Counted from the first letter of the stretch, positions 25,196-34,786 are shown. The stretch is DNA of 64,000 nucleotides from Clostridia bacterium (GCA_017410325.1 JAFQRA010000002.1:1-64000); one strand, 5' to 3'. Notes: a model not told the origin generated them from the letters alone. Numbers and translations: made by a program.

Positions 25196-26353
25196 TTATT
25201 TGCGCAGATTGGATGCTCTCGAAACGGAAAGCACCATACCCATTTCCGCAAGCAGCATAACCAGCGACGTACCGCCGTAACTGAAAAACGGAAGCGAAAT
25301 ACCCGTGTTCGGAATGGTATCGGTAACAACGAGGATATTGAGAATGGTCTGGATACCGACCTGGAAAACTATACCCATTGAAAGAAGCGCTCCGAATTTA
25401 CTGCGGCAGTTCATTGCAATAACAAAGCCTCTCCATACCAGAAGGGCATACAGCACAATAATTGCCGTTGCGCCGACAAAGCCGAGTTCCTCGCAGACGA
25501 TGGCAAAAATAAAGTCGTTCTGAGGCTCGGAAACGTAGAGGTGCTTCTGCTTGGATTCGCCCAAGCCCTGTCCGAGCAGGCCGCCCGAGCCTATTGCGTT
25601 GAGCGACTGGTTGGTCTGCCAGCGTGCACCCCTGGGGTCGTAATCCTTATCAAGCCAGGCGACAATTCTTTCGCCTGCATATTCTTTAAGCAAATCGGGA
25701 TTTGCAACGAAAAACAGTACAAGAGCCATAACAGCACCGATGCCGAAAACGAACCACCACTTGTTGAAGCCGCCGAGGTAGAGCATTGCAACGGAAATTG
25801 CCGCCATAAGAACAGCACCGGAAAGGTGGTTTTCAAGAGCAACAAGACCTGCAAACACAACCGCCACCGCACCGAAGTACAAGGCGAATTTCCAATCCTT
25901 TTTAATTTGCTTTTCCCACTTTTCACACGCCCAGGCATAGAAAAGCACTATTGCGATTTTGGCTATTTCCGAGGGCTGGAATGAAAAACTACCTATACCT
26001 ATCCAGCGGTAGAAACCCGGCTTCCACTGCGGAAGAACAAAGACTATCAACAGCAGAAACAGCGAAATGCCCATACCTATAATGGCAAACCAGCGGAAAT
26101 AATTATAATTTATTTTTGAGACAATCAACATACCCGTAACACCTATTGCGGCAAAGATGCCCTGACGCGTGATAAAGTGAAGGCTGTTGTGGTCGTACGT
26201 TTCACTGTAATAAGCGTAGGAGTAGCTCGCCGAAAAGAGCATAACAAGACCGGTTATCAGAAGCGCAAGAACTATGAGCAGAAAGGTTACATCAAAGTTA
26301 CCCTTTGCAATATATTTTTGAAAGCGTGCGAAACCGCCGATTTTCTTTTCCAA
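25196..26353 (-). CDS. ftsW: SEDS-family peptidoglycan polymerase FtsW
   Basis: 385 residues, ten membrane segments. It polymerises lipid II with its partner class B PBP. Family motifs: LVMLFSASYSYAY after helix 1, the extracellular loop 7 motif ARWQTNQSLNAIGSGGLLGQGLGESKQKHLYVSEPQNDFIFAI region (catalytic Asp equivalent), and NTGISLPFFSYGGTSLV near the end. The longer frame starts inside mraY. A GGGGGG site seven bases before the in-frame TTG supports the start used here. Confidence 0.93.
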   Translation of the reverse strand: MEKKIGGFARFQKYIAKGNFDVTFLLIVLALLITGLVMLFSASYSYAYYSETYDHNSLHFITRQGIFAAIGVTGMLIVSKINYNYFRWFAIIGMGISLFLLLIVFVLPQWKPGFYRWIGIGSFSFQPSEIAKIAIVLFYAWACEKWEKQIKKDWKFALYFGAVAVVFAGLVALENHLSGAVLMAAISVAMLYLGGFNKWWFVFGIGAVMALVLFFVANPDLLKEYAGERIVAWLDKDYDPRGARWQTNQSLNAIGSGGLLGQGLGESKQKHLYVSEPQNDFIFAIVCEELGFVGATAIIVLYALLVWRGFVIAMNCRSKFGALLSMGIVFQVGIQTILNILVVTDTIPNTGISLPFFSYGGTSLVMLLAEMGMVLSVSRASNLRK

Positions 26354-26378
26354 AGCTATCCCCCCGTAGAATTTAAAA

Positions 26379-27401
26379 TTATCCGTAATATACAATTGCC
26401 GCGCCGACGGCACAGCCGATAATGTTCACCAATGAAAAAACAACAACAATTTTCTTTTCGCTCCAGCCGCTCATTTCAAAGTGGTGGTGAATGGGAGCCA
26501 TTTTGAAAATGCGTTTGCCGTGAGTGAGCTTGAAGTAGCCTATCTGAAGCACGTCGGAAAGGCCTTCGATAAAGTAAATGATGCCGACGGGCAGAAGAAT
26601 CAGCGGACAGTCGACCGCATAGGCAAGCGCCACTACCATTCCGCCAAGAAACATTGAGCCCGTATCACCCATAAACACCTTTGCGGGATTCCAGTTCCAC
26701 ACAAGAAAGCCTGCGCAGGCACCTGCAAGGCAGGCGGCAAGCAGACCCGCGCCGAGATTGTTGCGCACAAAGGCAATTACAATCATCGCGGCGGCAGAGG
26801 TGAGAGTAACGGAAGAACAAAGCCCGTCAATTCCGTCGGTAAAGTTGACGGCGTTCGTTGCGCCGTAAATCAGACAGATGCCAAAGAGGAAAAAGAATAT
26901 TCCCAGGTCACCCGTTACGCCGTAAAACGGAATATACATATACGAGCACCCTGCAAGCTTTAAACTGCCGAGATAGGCAATTATCGCAAGCAGCTGCATA
27001 AATGTTTTCTGCCTTACCGTAAGACCGAGGTTGCGTTTTTTGACAACCTTGATATAGTCATCAACAAAGCCTATCAGCCCGAGTGTCAGCGACATAAAGA
27101 TACCCGCAAAAAGCTTGGTATACATAGCCGAGCGCACAAGATTGCCGCCGAGGATAATGTCGCCGCCCATAATTCTGTCCGAAACGAGCACAATTAGAAG
27201 CGACAGAAGCGTGCCTGCAATAAAAATCAGACCGCCCATTGTCGGTGTGCCCTGCTTGTTTTTGTGCCATGCGGGACCTATTTCAAGAATAGTCTGCCCG
27301 AATTTCAGCCTGCGAAGCCAGGGAATCATAATAAATCCGAGCAACGCAGTAACGCCGAAGCCCAAAAGCGCACCGAGTCCGAGGGCAAGAAATGTATTCA
27401 T
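26379..27401 (-). CDS. mraY: Phospho-MurNAc-pentapeptide transferase
   Basis: Makes lipid I from UDP-MurNAc-pentapeptide and undecaprenyl phosphate. 340 residues, ten membrane helices. Catalytic features: GFVDDYIKVVKKRN near 102 (Asp pair), NAVNFTDGIDGL near 178, and the HIII motif APIHHHFEMSGW near 305. TTCGGAGG precedes the ATG. No murD follows, as it does in many clusters. Confidence 0.97.
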   Translation of the reverse strand: MNTFLALGLGALLGFGVTALLGFIMIPWLRRLKFGQTILEIGPAWHKNKQGTPTMGGLIFIAGTLLSLLIVLVSDRIMGGDIILGGNLVRSAMYTKLFAGIFMSLTLGLIGFVDDYIKVVKKRNLGLTVRQKTFMQLLAIIAYLGSLKLAGCSYMYIPFYGVTGDLGIFFFLFGICLIYGATNAVNFTDGIDGLCSSVTLTSAAAMIVIAFVRNNLGAGLLAACLAGACAGFLVWNWNPAKVFMGDTGSMFLGGMVVALAYAVDCPLILLPVGIIYFIEGLSDVLQIGYFKLTHGKRIFKMAPIHHHFEMSGWSEKKIVVVFSLVNIIGCAVGAAIVYYG

Positions 27402-27429
27402 AAAGATTTATCCTCCGAAAGTAATCTGC

Positions 27430-28779
27430 TTAAACTTCTTTGAAAGCGGTTATTACTTCCTCCAGTTTCATTCCCCTGCTTGCCTTGAACAAAACCGCAT
27501 CGCCTGCACGAAGCTCTTTTTTCAGCTCTTGTGCAAGTGCATTTTTATCGTCATAGCTCTTTGCAAAAGCAATGCCGTTTTCCCTTGCGCTTTCCGCCGC
27601 AAGGGCCGCCATCGTACCGTAGGTGTAAAGGCGGTCTATGCCCTTTCGGGCGGCAAGCACGCCGATTTCCCTGTGAGCATCGGCAGATATTTCACCGAGC
27701 TCCAGCATATCGCCGAAAACGAGCGCCTTTGTTTTTGCGTTCAACCCCCTGAGCACTTCAACAGCCGCACGCATTGAATCGGGGCTTGCGTTGTAGCAGT
27801 CCTCAACAACGGTAATACCATTAAAATCGCTCACGCGCTGGCGCATACCCGAGGTTACGTATTTTGAAAGACCCTCAGCCGCCTTTTCGGGAGCTACGCC
27901 GAGATAAATGCCTACGGCAAAAGCAGAAAGAGCGTTGTAAACGTTGTGAATACCCACTGTAGGGATTGTAACGGTCTGAACCTTGCCACCGAAAGACACT
28001 GTAAAGGTGGTTTCCTTTTCACCCTGCTCAATATCCTTTGCAACATAGTCGCAGGCCGTGTTTTCTATACCGAATCTTATAACCCTGCGGTCATCAAGCT
28101 CAACGGTTGAAAGTAAATCATCGTCACCGTTTACAACGAGCGGTGCACCGGGCTTGAGGCCGTCCAGTATTTCAAGCTTTGCCTTTAGTATGCCCTCTCT
28201 GGAGCCGAGGTGCTCAATATGCGAAACGCCGATTTTGCTGATTACGCCTATGCTCGGCTGAGCAACCTGAGAAAGACGGGAGATTTCGCCGAAGGCGCTC
28301 ATACCCATTTCAAGTATTGCCGCCTCATAGTCCGCATTCATACGGAAAACAGTTGTCGGCAGACCGATTTCATTATTGAGGTTGCCCTCATTTTTGAGAG
28401 TGTTGTATTTTTCCGACAAAACGGCATAAACCATTTCCTTGGTTGTCGTTTTGCCCACGCTGCCCGTTATGCCTGCAACGGGAATTGAGAACAGCGAACG
28501 GTAATATGCTGCAAGAAGCATAAAGGCCTTACCCGTATCCTCCACGAGAAGAACTTCGCCGTCGGTTTCAACGGGCTTTGAGCACACGGCCGCAACGGCA
28601 CCCTGCTGCAAAGCAGATGCAACAAAGCTGTGCCCGTCAAAGCGTTCACCGACAAGAGCAATAAAAAGACAGCCCCTTGTGATTTTGCGCGAGTCGGTGC
28701 ATATACTTAATATCTCCGCGTCCTCACGGCAAGCCGTACCCAATGCGGCGGCTATTTCTTTAAGTCTGAGCGGTATCAT
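27430..28779 (-). CDS. murF: UDP-MurNAc-tripeptide:D-Ala-D-Ala ligase
   Basis: Adds D-Ala-D-Ala to complete the pentapeptide. 449 residues. ATP loop GITGSVGKTTTKEMV near 105; ligase centre EMGMSAFGEISRLS near 155; C-terminal DCYNASPDSMRAA near 317. GGAGGTG ribosome site. It follows murE by 16 bp. Confidence 0.95.
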   Translation of the reverse strand: MIPLRLKEIAAALGTACREDAEILSICTDSRKITRGCLFIALVGERFDGHSFVASALQQGAVAAVCSKPVETDGEVLLVEDTGKAFMLLAAYYRSLFSIPVAGITGSVGKTTTKEMVYAVLSEKYNTLKNEGNLNNEIGLPTTVFRMNADYEAAILEMGMSAFGEISRLSQVAQPSIGVISKIGVSHIEHLGSREGILKAKLEILDGLKPGAPLVVNGDDDLLSTVELDDRRVIRFGIENTACDYVAKDIEQGEKETTFTVSFGGKVQTVTIPTVGIHNVYNALSAFAVGIYLGVAPEKAAEGLSKYVTSGMRQRVSDFNGITVVEDCYNASPDSMRAAVEVLRGLNAKTKALVFGDMLELGEISADAHREIGVLAARKGIDRLYTYGTMAALAAESARENGIAFAKSYDDKNALAQELKKELRAGDAVLFKASRGMKLEEVITAFKEV

Positions 28780-28795
28780 TCACCGCACCTCCGAA

Positions 28796-30229
28796 CTATT
28801 TATTGAGCAGTTCGCGCACGACCTCACGCTCATCATAATGGCGTTTTTCCGTGCCGATAATCTGATAGGTTTCGTGTCCCTTGCCCGCAAGGAGAACGAT
28901 ATCGTTTTCGTTTGCCTCGTTGAGTGCAAACTCGATAGCCTGTGTTCTGTCCGTAATCGTAACAACGGGAACCTTCGCGCCCTTTGCACCCTCGGCAACC
29001 TCGTTGACTATTGTCTGCGGGTCCTCGGTACGGGGATTATCGGAAGTAATAACTACAAAGTCGGACATATCTGCGGCAATTTTGCCCATCTGCGGACGCT
29101 TTGTTTTGTCTCTGTCGCCGCCGCAGCCGAAAACGGTTATAACTCGTGCCCGGGCAATTTTACGAAGGGCTGCAAGAATATTCTGAAGTCCGTCGGGAGA
29201 ATGAGCATAGTCAATTATAACGGTAAAGTCCGTATCGGTGGGAACGACTTCAATTCTGCCGGGCACACCGGCGGCTTCGCCGAGAGCTTTTGCAACCTCA
29301 TCCATAGGCAGACCCAGTTCAACGGCACAAACAGCCGCACCCATTGAATTATAAACCGTAAAGTCGCCGGGAATCCGCATCTTAATACGCTCAAGTCTGC
29401 CGAAGCCGACGAGAATATAGGAAACGCCGCTTGTCTTATATTCGGCATTCTTTGCCGAATAATCTGCCTTGTCACTCATAACGGAATACTTTACCTTGCG
29501 GCAGGAAGTACCCTCTACCATAGCCGTGTGTACTTCATCGTCGCAGTTGATAACTGCGGTATCGCACATTTCAAAAAGCTTGTGCTTTGCGGCAATATAG
29601 TTTTCAAAATTGCCGTGATAGTCAAGATGATCCTGCGTAAGGTTGGTGAAAACCGCACTTTCGTAGTGCAGACCCGCAACACGCTGCTGTGCAAGTGCCT
29701 GTGAGGAAACCTCCATAACGCAGAATTCACAGCCCGCTTCAACCATTTCGGCAAAAAGCGAATTGAGCTCAAACGGGTCGGGTGTGGTAAGGTGAGCATC
29801 GTATTCCTTGTCCCCTACCATATTTTTGACAGTACCCACAAGGCCCGTTTTATGGCCTAGGCTTTCAAAAATCGCTTTAAGCAGGAAGCAGGTGGTCGTT
29901 TTGCCGTTTGTGCCCGTTACACCGACAAGGCGGAGCTTACGCGCTGGATTTGAGAAAAACGAAGCGGCAAGAAGCGAAAACGCTTCTCTCGTGTCTTCAA
30001 CTATTAACTGGTTTTCACAGCCCGTATCGTGCTGTGCAACAATAAGCACCGCACCGTTTCTCACGGCATCTGCCGCCAAATCGTGACCGTCAAAGTGTGC
30101 ACCCTTTACGCAGACGAATACGCTGCCTTGGCAAACCTTTCGAGAATCCTCGGTAACAAGCGTTACATCGGCATCCTTCACACCGCAAAAGCCGTAACCG
30201 GCACCCTCCAGAAGCTGAAATAATCTCAT
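28796..30229 (-). CDS. murE: UDP-MurNAc-dipeptide:meso-DAP ligase
   Basis: Adds the third stem residue. 477 residues. ATP loop GVTGTNGKTTTCFLL near 105; the carbamylated-Lys region; and TSDNPRTEDP near 400, the DNPR form typical of meso-diaminopimelate-adding enzymes, against the lysine-adding form. GHETYQ near the end also fits. This is the basis for predicting DAP-type peptidoglycan. Confidence 0.95.
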   Translation of the reverse strand: MRLFQLLEGAGYGFCGVKDADVTLVTEDSRKVCQGSVFVCVKGAHFDGHDLAADAVRNGAVLIVAQHDTGCENQLIVEDTREAFSLLAASFFSNPARKLRLVGVTGTNGKTTTCFLLKAIFESLGHKTGLVGTVKNMVGDKEYDAHLTTPDPFELNSLFAEMVEAGCEFCVMEVSSQALAQQRVAGLHYESAVFTNLTQDHLDYHGNFENYIAAKHKLFEMCDTAVINCDDEVHTAMVEGTSCRKVKYSVMSDKADYSAKNAEYKTSGVSYILVGFGRLERIKMRIPGDFTVYNSMGAAVCAVELGLPMDEVAKALGEAAGVPGRIEVVPTDTDFTVIIDYAHSPDGLQNILAALRKIARARVITVFGCGGDRDKTKRPQMGKIAADMSDFVVITSDNPRTEDPQTIVNEVAEGAKGAKVPVVTITDRTQAIEFALNEANENDIVLLAGKGHETYQIIGTEKRHYDEREVVRELLNK

Positions 30230-30261
30230 TTACTTTTTCCTCTTTTAAATAATTGTAATAA

Positions 30262-32532
30262 TTATCCGTATATTGAGTCGGAAACACCGGAATACGATTT
30301 GAAGTAAACCGTCACCACAGAGCCGTAAGGCACTTTGGTATCCTTAGGCGTATCCTGACTGTAAGCTAAAATATCGGAGCCCGAGAAGGCGTTGCCCGAA
30401 ATTTTGATATTCAGGCCCAAATCGTTTGCACTTCGCCTTGCCATTGAAAGGCTCATACCCGCAAAATCGGGCACCGTAGTCATTTCCTCGTCTCTGTCGT
30501 CGGTATAGAGTATTACAACGCCGTTTCTCGGCATAGTCTGGCCGAAGGCGGGAATCTGCTTTACAACGTTGTCGCCGCTGCCGATTACTCTTACCTTAAG
30601 ATTATGGTCGTCAGCAATCTGCTTTGCATCCTCAACCGTTCTGCCGGTAACGGCAGGTGCGGCAACATCGATAAGCGTCTGTTCCTCTTCGGTATATTCG
30701 GGCTCAACGCTTAAATACGTCATAACCTCTTCAACGAGAGCCGCCGCAACGGGAGCGGCAATCTGGCCGCCGTTAATCTGTCCGACAGGCTCATCTATTG
30801 TAATAAGGATTGCTACCTTGGGGTCGTCACCCGGTGCAACGCAGGAGAAGGAAGCAACGTACTGGTTGTTTGCCGCACCGATTTTCTGTGAAGTACCCGT
30901 TTTGCCGGCAACGTGGAAGCCCGCAACATAGGCGTTCTTACCCGTGCCTGCGCTGACAACCGCCTCCATCATATCAAGAACGGTTCTTGCCGTAGATTCC
31001 GAAACGACCTGCCGCTTGACCGTGGGCTGTGTTTCCTTTATTACGTTGCCCTCGCCGTCAAGCTGTTTTGCAACTATATAGGGCTTCATCAGCTTGCCGC
31101 CGTTGGCAATTGCGGCAATGGCTGTAATCATCTGCATGGGGCTTACCTGGAAGGTCTGGCCGAAGGAACAGCTCGAAAGCTGTGAAATGCCCATTTTTTC
31201 CTGCGTGTGGTAGGTAACGCCTGCCTTGGGCACAGCTTCACCCGAAAGGTCGATGCCCGTGGTTTCGGTAAAGCCGAAAGCTTCAAAATATTCGCAGAAC
31301 TTTTCAACGCCGAGTTTCTGACCGACGGTGATAAAGAACGGGTTGCAGGAATTCATAAGAGCCATCTGAAGATTCTGTCTGCCGTGGCCCTCGTGCTTGT
31401 GGCACTTGATATAGTTGTTGGCAACCTGAATACCGCCCACGCAGGTATAGGACATATCCTTTGTTGCAACGCCCTCTTCAAGGGCGGCGGCAAGCGTGAT
31501 AACCTTGAAAACCGAGCCGGGCTCGTAAGTATCGCTTATTGTTCTGTTTCTCCACTGCGCCTGACGGGCAATTGAAACAGCCTCGTTCTTGGCGGCAGGG
31601 TCTTCAATAGCCGCAATTTCAGTATTGACCGCCTCGCTGAGAATCGTATAAGGCTGGTTGAGGTCATAGTCGGGCTGGTTGGACATAGCCAGAATCGCGC
31701 CCGTTTCAACATCCATAACAAGACCGTAGGCGGCATTTGCCTGTGCACTCTCGTACGCCTTTTCAAGCTCTGCTTCAAGCAGGCTCTGTATCGTTTCATC
31801 AATCGTGAGAACAAGGCTTGTGCCCTGCTGTGCAGCGTAGCTTGCGGTGTATTCGATGGGCATACTGCCGAGCGTACCGTTCTTGGCGGTAATTACTCTG
31901 CCGGGGATGCCTGTGAGAACGTTGTCGTACTTGTATTCAAGGCCCTCGATACCGACATCATCCGTACCCGTAAAGCCGATAATGGTTGAAGCAAGTGAAT
32001 TGTAGGGGTAGTAACGCTTGGTGTCGGGCTCGATACCTACACAGTCGTAAAGCTCGTTTTCGGAAATAAACTCGCTGACACGGTTTTTGGCTTCAAGCTC
32101 AACCTCGCCCTTGATTTTCTGGTAACCGCTTGTGGATTTGAGCGATTTTTCGTAAATGCTTTCAGCCTCGACGCCGAGAATTTCGGCAAGGCCGTTTGAA
32201 ACGAGGCGTCTTTTAGCTTCAAGCGCAGTCTTTATTGCGTCCTCGGTTTTGTCTTTTTCATTTACCTTGATGTTTGACGGGTCAATAAACACCTTCCACG
32301 CAGTAGCGCTCTGAGCAAGAATTCTGCCGTTGCAGTCGTAAATCGTGCCGCGAAGCGCCTGAACGGAGCTGTCGCCGAGCTGCTGAAGCTCCGCCTTCTG
32401 CCTGTACTCCTCGCCGTCAATAAGCTGAAGCTTCGCAAGGCGCACCATACCTGTTCCAAAGCCCAGAACAAGCACGAGAGCCAGAAGTATACCTGCTCTT
32501 TTAATCATAAGTTTTGACGGCTTTGAGGCCAT
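30262..32532 (-). CDS. ftsI: Class B penicillin-binding protein with two PASTA domains
   Basis: Septal (or spore, SpoVD-type) D,D-transpeptidase. 756 residues: one N-terminal membrane helix (about 11-30), dimerisation/pedestal domain, transpeptidase domain with SVFK (in YEPGSVFKVI), SCN (in LMNSCNPFF) and KTG (in AGKTGTSQK), then two C-terminal PASTA repeats (from about 610 and 690). The two PASTA domains are shared by FtsI/PBP2B and SpoVD of endospore formers, so the exact paralogue is uncertain; cluster position favours the division enzyme or a dual role. GAAGGAG ribosome site. It is preceded by the 161-bp repeat, which parts it from ftsL. Confidence 0.93.
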   Translation of the reverse strand: MASKPSKLMIKRAGILLALVLVLGFGTGMVRLAKLQLIDGEEYRQKAELQQLGDSSVQALRGTIYDCNGRILAQSATAWKVFIDPSNIKVNEKDKTEDAIKTALEAKRRLVSNGLAEILGVEAESIYEKSLKSTSGYQKIKGEVELEAKNRVSEFISENELYDCVGIEPDTKRYYPYNSLASTIIGFTGTDDVGIEGLEYKYDNVLTGIPGRVITAKNGTLGSMPIEYTASYAAQQGTSLVLTIDETIQSLLEAELEKAYESAQANAAYGLVMDVETGAILAMSNQPDYDLNQPYTILSEAVNTEIAAIEDPAAKNEAVSIARQAQWRNRTISDTYEPGSVFKVITLAAALEEGVATKDMSYTCVGGIQVANNYIKCHKHEGHGRQNLQMALMNSCNPFFITVGQKLGVEKFCEYFEAFGFTETTGIDLSGEAVPKAGVTYHTQEKMGISQLSSCSFGQTFQVSPMQMITAIAAIANGGKLMKPYIVAKQLDGEGNVIKETQPTVKRQVVSESTARTVLDMMEAVVSAGTGKNAYVAGFHVAGKTGTSQKIGAANNQYVASFSCVAPGDDPKVAILITIDEPVGQINGGQIAAPVAAALVEEVMTYLSVEPEYTEEEQTLIDVAAPAVTGRTVEDAKQIADDHNLKVRVIGSGDNVVKQIPAFGQTMPRNGVVILYTDDRDEEMTTVPDFAGMSLSMARRSANDLGLNIKISGNAFSGSDILAYSQDTPKDTKVPYGSVVTVYFKSYSGVSDSIYG

Positions 32533-32569
32533 GCGAACATTCTCCTTCTCTTTTCATTATTTTATTATT

Positions 32570-32730
32570 GGGTGTCTTTTGAAAATTATTGTGTAAAGAT
32601 TGCGTAGCAATTTTTTCGTCAGAAAAGTTTCAAAAGCACAGGTAATACTTTGTGTATTGCCGAGCATTTTGGAACGATATGGCGGAAAAAGAGCACACAA
32701 GATTTGCGCAATAATTTTCAAAAGGCGCCC
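32570..32730 (+). repeat. 161-bp long-hairpin element, copy B
   Basis: Same length and inner sequence as copy A at 9710-9870. Arms: GGGTGTCTTTTG/CAAAAGGCGCCC, GAAAATTATTG/CAATAATTTTC, TGTAAA/TTTGCG-side pairs, TTTTTTCGTCA/TGGCGGAAAAA, GTTTCAAAA/TTTTGGAAC, GGTAATAC/GTATTGCC, loop TTTGT. The outer arms differ wholly from copy A yet stay complementary. Odd pairs are again G-U on the plus strand. It sits in the ftsL-ftsI gap. Confidence 0.85.
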
Positions 32731-32746
32731 TTTTTTAGGGCAAAAT

Positions 32747-32777
32747 GACGAGAGTTATGAAAACACTAACTCCCGTC
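32747..32777 (-). terminator. Possible terminator after ftsL
   Basis: Minus strand GACGGGAGTTA / TAACTCTCGTC, 11 pairs with one G-U, then ATTTTG. The T-run is short, so it may be partial, allowing ftsI to be reached by read-through. Confidence 0.55.
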
Positions 32778-32819
32778 GTTGTAACTATATATATTATTAT
32801 TTTTAACCTTAATATATTA

Positions 32820-33275
32820 TTACTGCGCAGGGATTATTTCGTTGCCTGTTTCAAGGTCGAAATAGATTATCTGGTAACGCTCCCTTTTAACCATACCGAG
32901 CACATTCTCGGCATAGTCCTGAACGTTTTCAAGGGATATTTTTGAATTGAGAGCCATATTAAGGCGTGTGTTTTCGCTTCTCTTTTCGTTGAGCTCCTTA
33001 TCAAGGCTTACAATCTCACCGTTGAGCTCGTTAATCTGAACCCTGTAATTGATATTGGAAGCAATGAAAGCAAAGCAGACAGCCGCAACAACGACGAACT
33101 TTGCAATCTTTATAAGATTGAAGCGTCTTTCCGCCCTGAGCTCCTGCGCAGTCTTGCGCTGAGGCTTTACAAGCGTCGGACGAGCGGCCGGCTGCTGAAC
33201 GGTCTTTTCTTTTTTGGGGGCTGCGGAAGAGAATCTGTCAAGATCGTAAGCGATGTTTTCGTTCATGTAAGCCAA
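32820..33275 (-). CDS. ftsL: FtsL-like septum protein
   Basis: 151 residues. Basic cytoplasmic tail (about 1-55), one membrane helix (about 56-75), then an extracellular coiled coil (INELNGEIVSLDKELNEKRSENTRLNMAL) and a short C-terminal end with the family-like ENVLGMVKRERYQIIYF. The position between rsmH and ftsI and the size mark it as FtsL despite low sequence conservation. TTG start with CGGAGG eight bases upstream. Confidence 0.85.
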   Translation of the reverse strand: MAYMNENIAYDLDRFSSAAPKKEKTVQQPAARPTLVKPQRKTAQELRAERRFNLIKIAKFVVVAAVCFAFIASNINYRVQINELNGEIVSLDKELNEKRSENTRLNMALNSKISLENVQDYAENVLGMVKRERYQIIYFDLETGNEIIPAQ

Positions 33276-33302
33276 GGCTTTGTCCTCCGTTTGTGAATTT
33301 GG

Positions 33303-34223
33303 TTAAAGTTTTTCGATGGTGCGCAGCTTTGCGCTGCGGCTTCTGGAGTTTTCTTCAAGCTCCTGTTTTGTTGCCGTTTTCGGCTTGTGTGTTCTGCCAA
33401 GCGGTTTTTTGCCGCAGATACACACGGGGAACTCAGGCGGGCAGGTGCAACCAACAGTGAAGTCAGAAAAGGCATTTTTGACGATTTTATCCTCAAGCGA
33501 ATGGAAAGTGATGATTGCCAACCTGCCGCCTCTGTTAAGCGAATGGAACATATCGTGAACTGCGCGGTCAAGATTAGTGAGTTCGCCGTTGACCTCAATG
33601 CGCAGAGCCATAAAACTTTTTTTAGCGGGGTGTCCGTCCCGCCTTGCGGCGGCGGGATACGCACTCTTGATTATTTCGGCAAGCTGAAGGGTTGTTTCTA
33701 TTCTGCCCTTTGCTCTCTCCCTGACTATTGCCTGAGCAATACGGGGAGCGAATTTTTCTTCGCCGAAGGTGTAAAGGATGTTTCTCAGCTCGTTTTCGGA
33801 AAGTGTGTTTACCAAATCCGCCGCACTCGTGCCGCTTTTGCTCATTCGCATATCAAGCGGTGCATCGCGGTGGAACGAAAAGCCTCTTTCGGCTTCGTCG
33901 AGCTGGTAGGAGCTGACTCCCAGGTCAGCCATTATCGAATCGGCACCGTCCGTGCCGAGTGACTGAAGAATCTCCTTTATGTTAAAGAAGTTGTCGTTGA
34001 CTATTGTTACTCTGCGGTCGCCCTCAAAGCGTTTGGTGAGTACGGCTATTGCATCGGGGTCGCGGTCGATAACGATTAATCTGCCGTTTTTGCCGAGCCG
34101 CTCAAGTGCCGCAGCGCTGTGACCGCCTCCGCCGCCCGTACAGTCAACCACCGTGCCGTCGGGCTTTATGTTGAGAGCGTCTATCGTTTCGTCGAACAGA
34201 ACCGACTTGTGGTTAAATTCCAT
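33303..34223 (-). CDS. rsmH: 16S rRNA (cytosine1402-N4)-methyltransferase
   Basis: Formerly MraW. 306 residues. SAM site DCTGGGGGHSAAALERL near 28; MADLGVSSYQLDEAERGFSF near 100; RRDGHPAKKSFMALRIEVN near 215; FHSLEDKIVKN near 250. GGGAGAG ribosome site. Second gene of the cluster. Confidence 0.96.
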   Translation of the reverse strand: MEFNHKSVLFDETIDALNIKPDGTVVDCTGGGGGHSAAALERLGKNGRLIVIDRDPDAIAVLTKRFEGDRRVTIVNDNFFNIKEILQSLGTDGADSIMADLGVSSYQLDEAERGFSFHRDAPLDMRMSKSGTSAADLVNTLSENELRNILYTFGEEKFAPRIAQAIVRERAKGRIETTLQLAEIIKSAYPAAARRDGHPAKKSFMALRIEVNGELTNLDRAVHDMFHSLNRGGRLAIITFHSLEDKIVKNAFSDFTVGCTCPPEFPVCICGKKPLGRTHKPKTATKQELEENSRSRSAKLRTIEKL

Positions 34224-34240
34224 TAAGCTGCTCTCCCGAC

Positions 34241-34696
34241 TCAGAAATTAAGCTTGGGTGTACCCACTACCCTGCCTGCGTGGCTTTCCGCCTCCGCCTT
34301 CGCAAAGGTTTCGGGGTCCCATATTTCGAGGCGTTTCATATTGCCGATTATGATAACCTCGTCTTTTAAGCCTGCGTACTCGCACATATCGGCGCTGATT
34401 GTTACTCTGCCCTGCTTGTCCATCGTGACGTCTTCGGAGTAGCGGTACAAATCTCTGCGCTCCCACTCCTGCTCGTCGGTAAGCTCGCCGAGTGAGTTTT
34501 TCTGGTTGAGCTCGTCGCAAAGCTCGTCCCACGTTTCTTCGGGGAAAACGTAAAGGCCGATTAACGGCTGCGGAGCACGGCACATAACAAAATTGGTGCC
34601 AAGGGGTTCACGGTACTTGGCAGGGATAAAAAGACGGTTCTTCGCATCAAGTCCGTGGCGGTAAGTGCCTTTAAATTTCATGTATGCCAAGCCCAT
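34241..34696 (-). CDS. mraZ: Transcriptional regulator MraZ
   Basis: 151 residues, two tandem SpoVT-AbrB-like halves (LDAKNRLFIPAKYRE near 16 and MDKQGRVTISADMCEY near 92). MraZ binds repeats upstream of its own operon. AAAGGAG lies close (about 3 bases) to the first ATG; the Met five codons later is an alternative with no site. First gene of the cluster. Confidence 0.92.
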   Translation of the reverse strand: MGLAYMKFKGTYRHGLDAKNRLFIPAKYREPLGTNFVMCRAPQPLIGLYVFPEETWDELCDELNQKNSLGELTDEQEWERRDLYRYSEDVTMDKQGRVTISADMCEYAGLKDEVIIIGNMKRLEIWDPETFAKAEAESHAGRVVGTPKLNF

Positions 34697-34757
34697 TCAC
34701 TCCTTTTCTATGTATTTTTGCTCTTAAATGGCGCTTTTTCGCTCCACTTTTAGGTTT

Positions 34758-34786
34758 ATTATAATATTATGCGCCCCATTAGTCAA
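34758..34786 (-). promoter_or_regulatory. Promoter of the mraZ cluster
   Basis: Minus strand TTGACT, 17 nt, TATAAT; about 60-nt leader to mraZ. Confidence 0.8.

Noticed and set aside
33303-34223. GC-rich GGCGGCGGG stretch within rsmH as an inserted repeat
   Set aside because: It encodes the normal family segment around ARRDGHPAKKSF with no length change.
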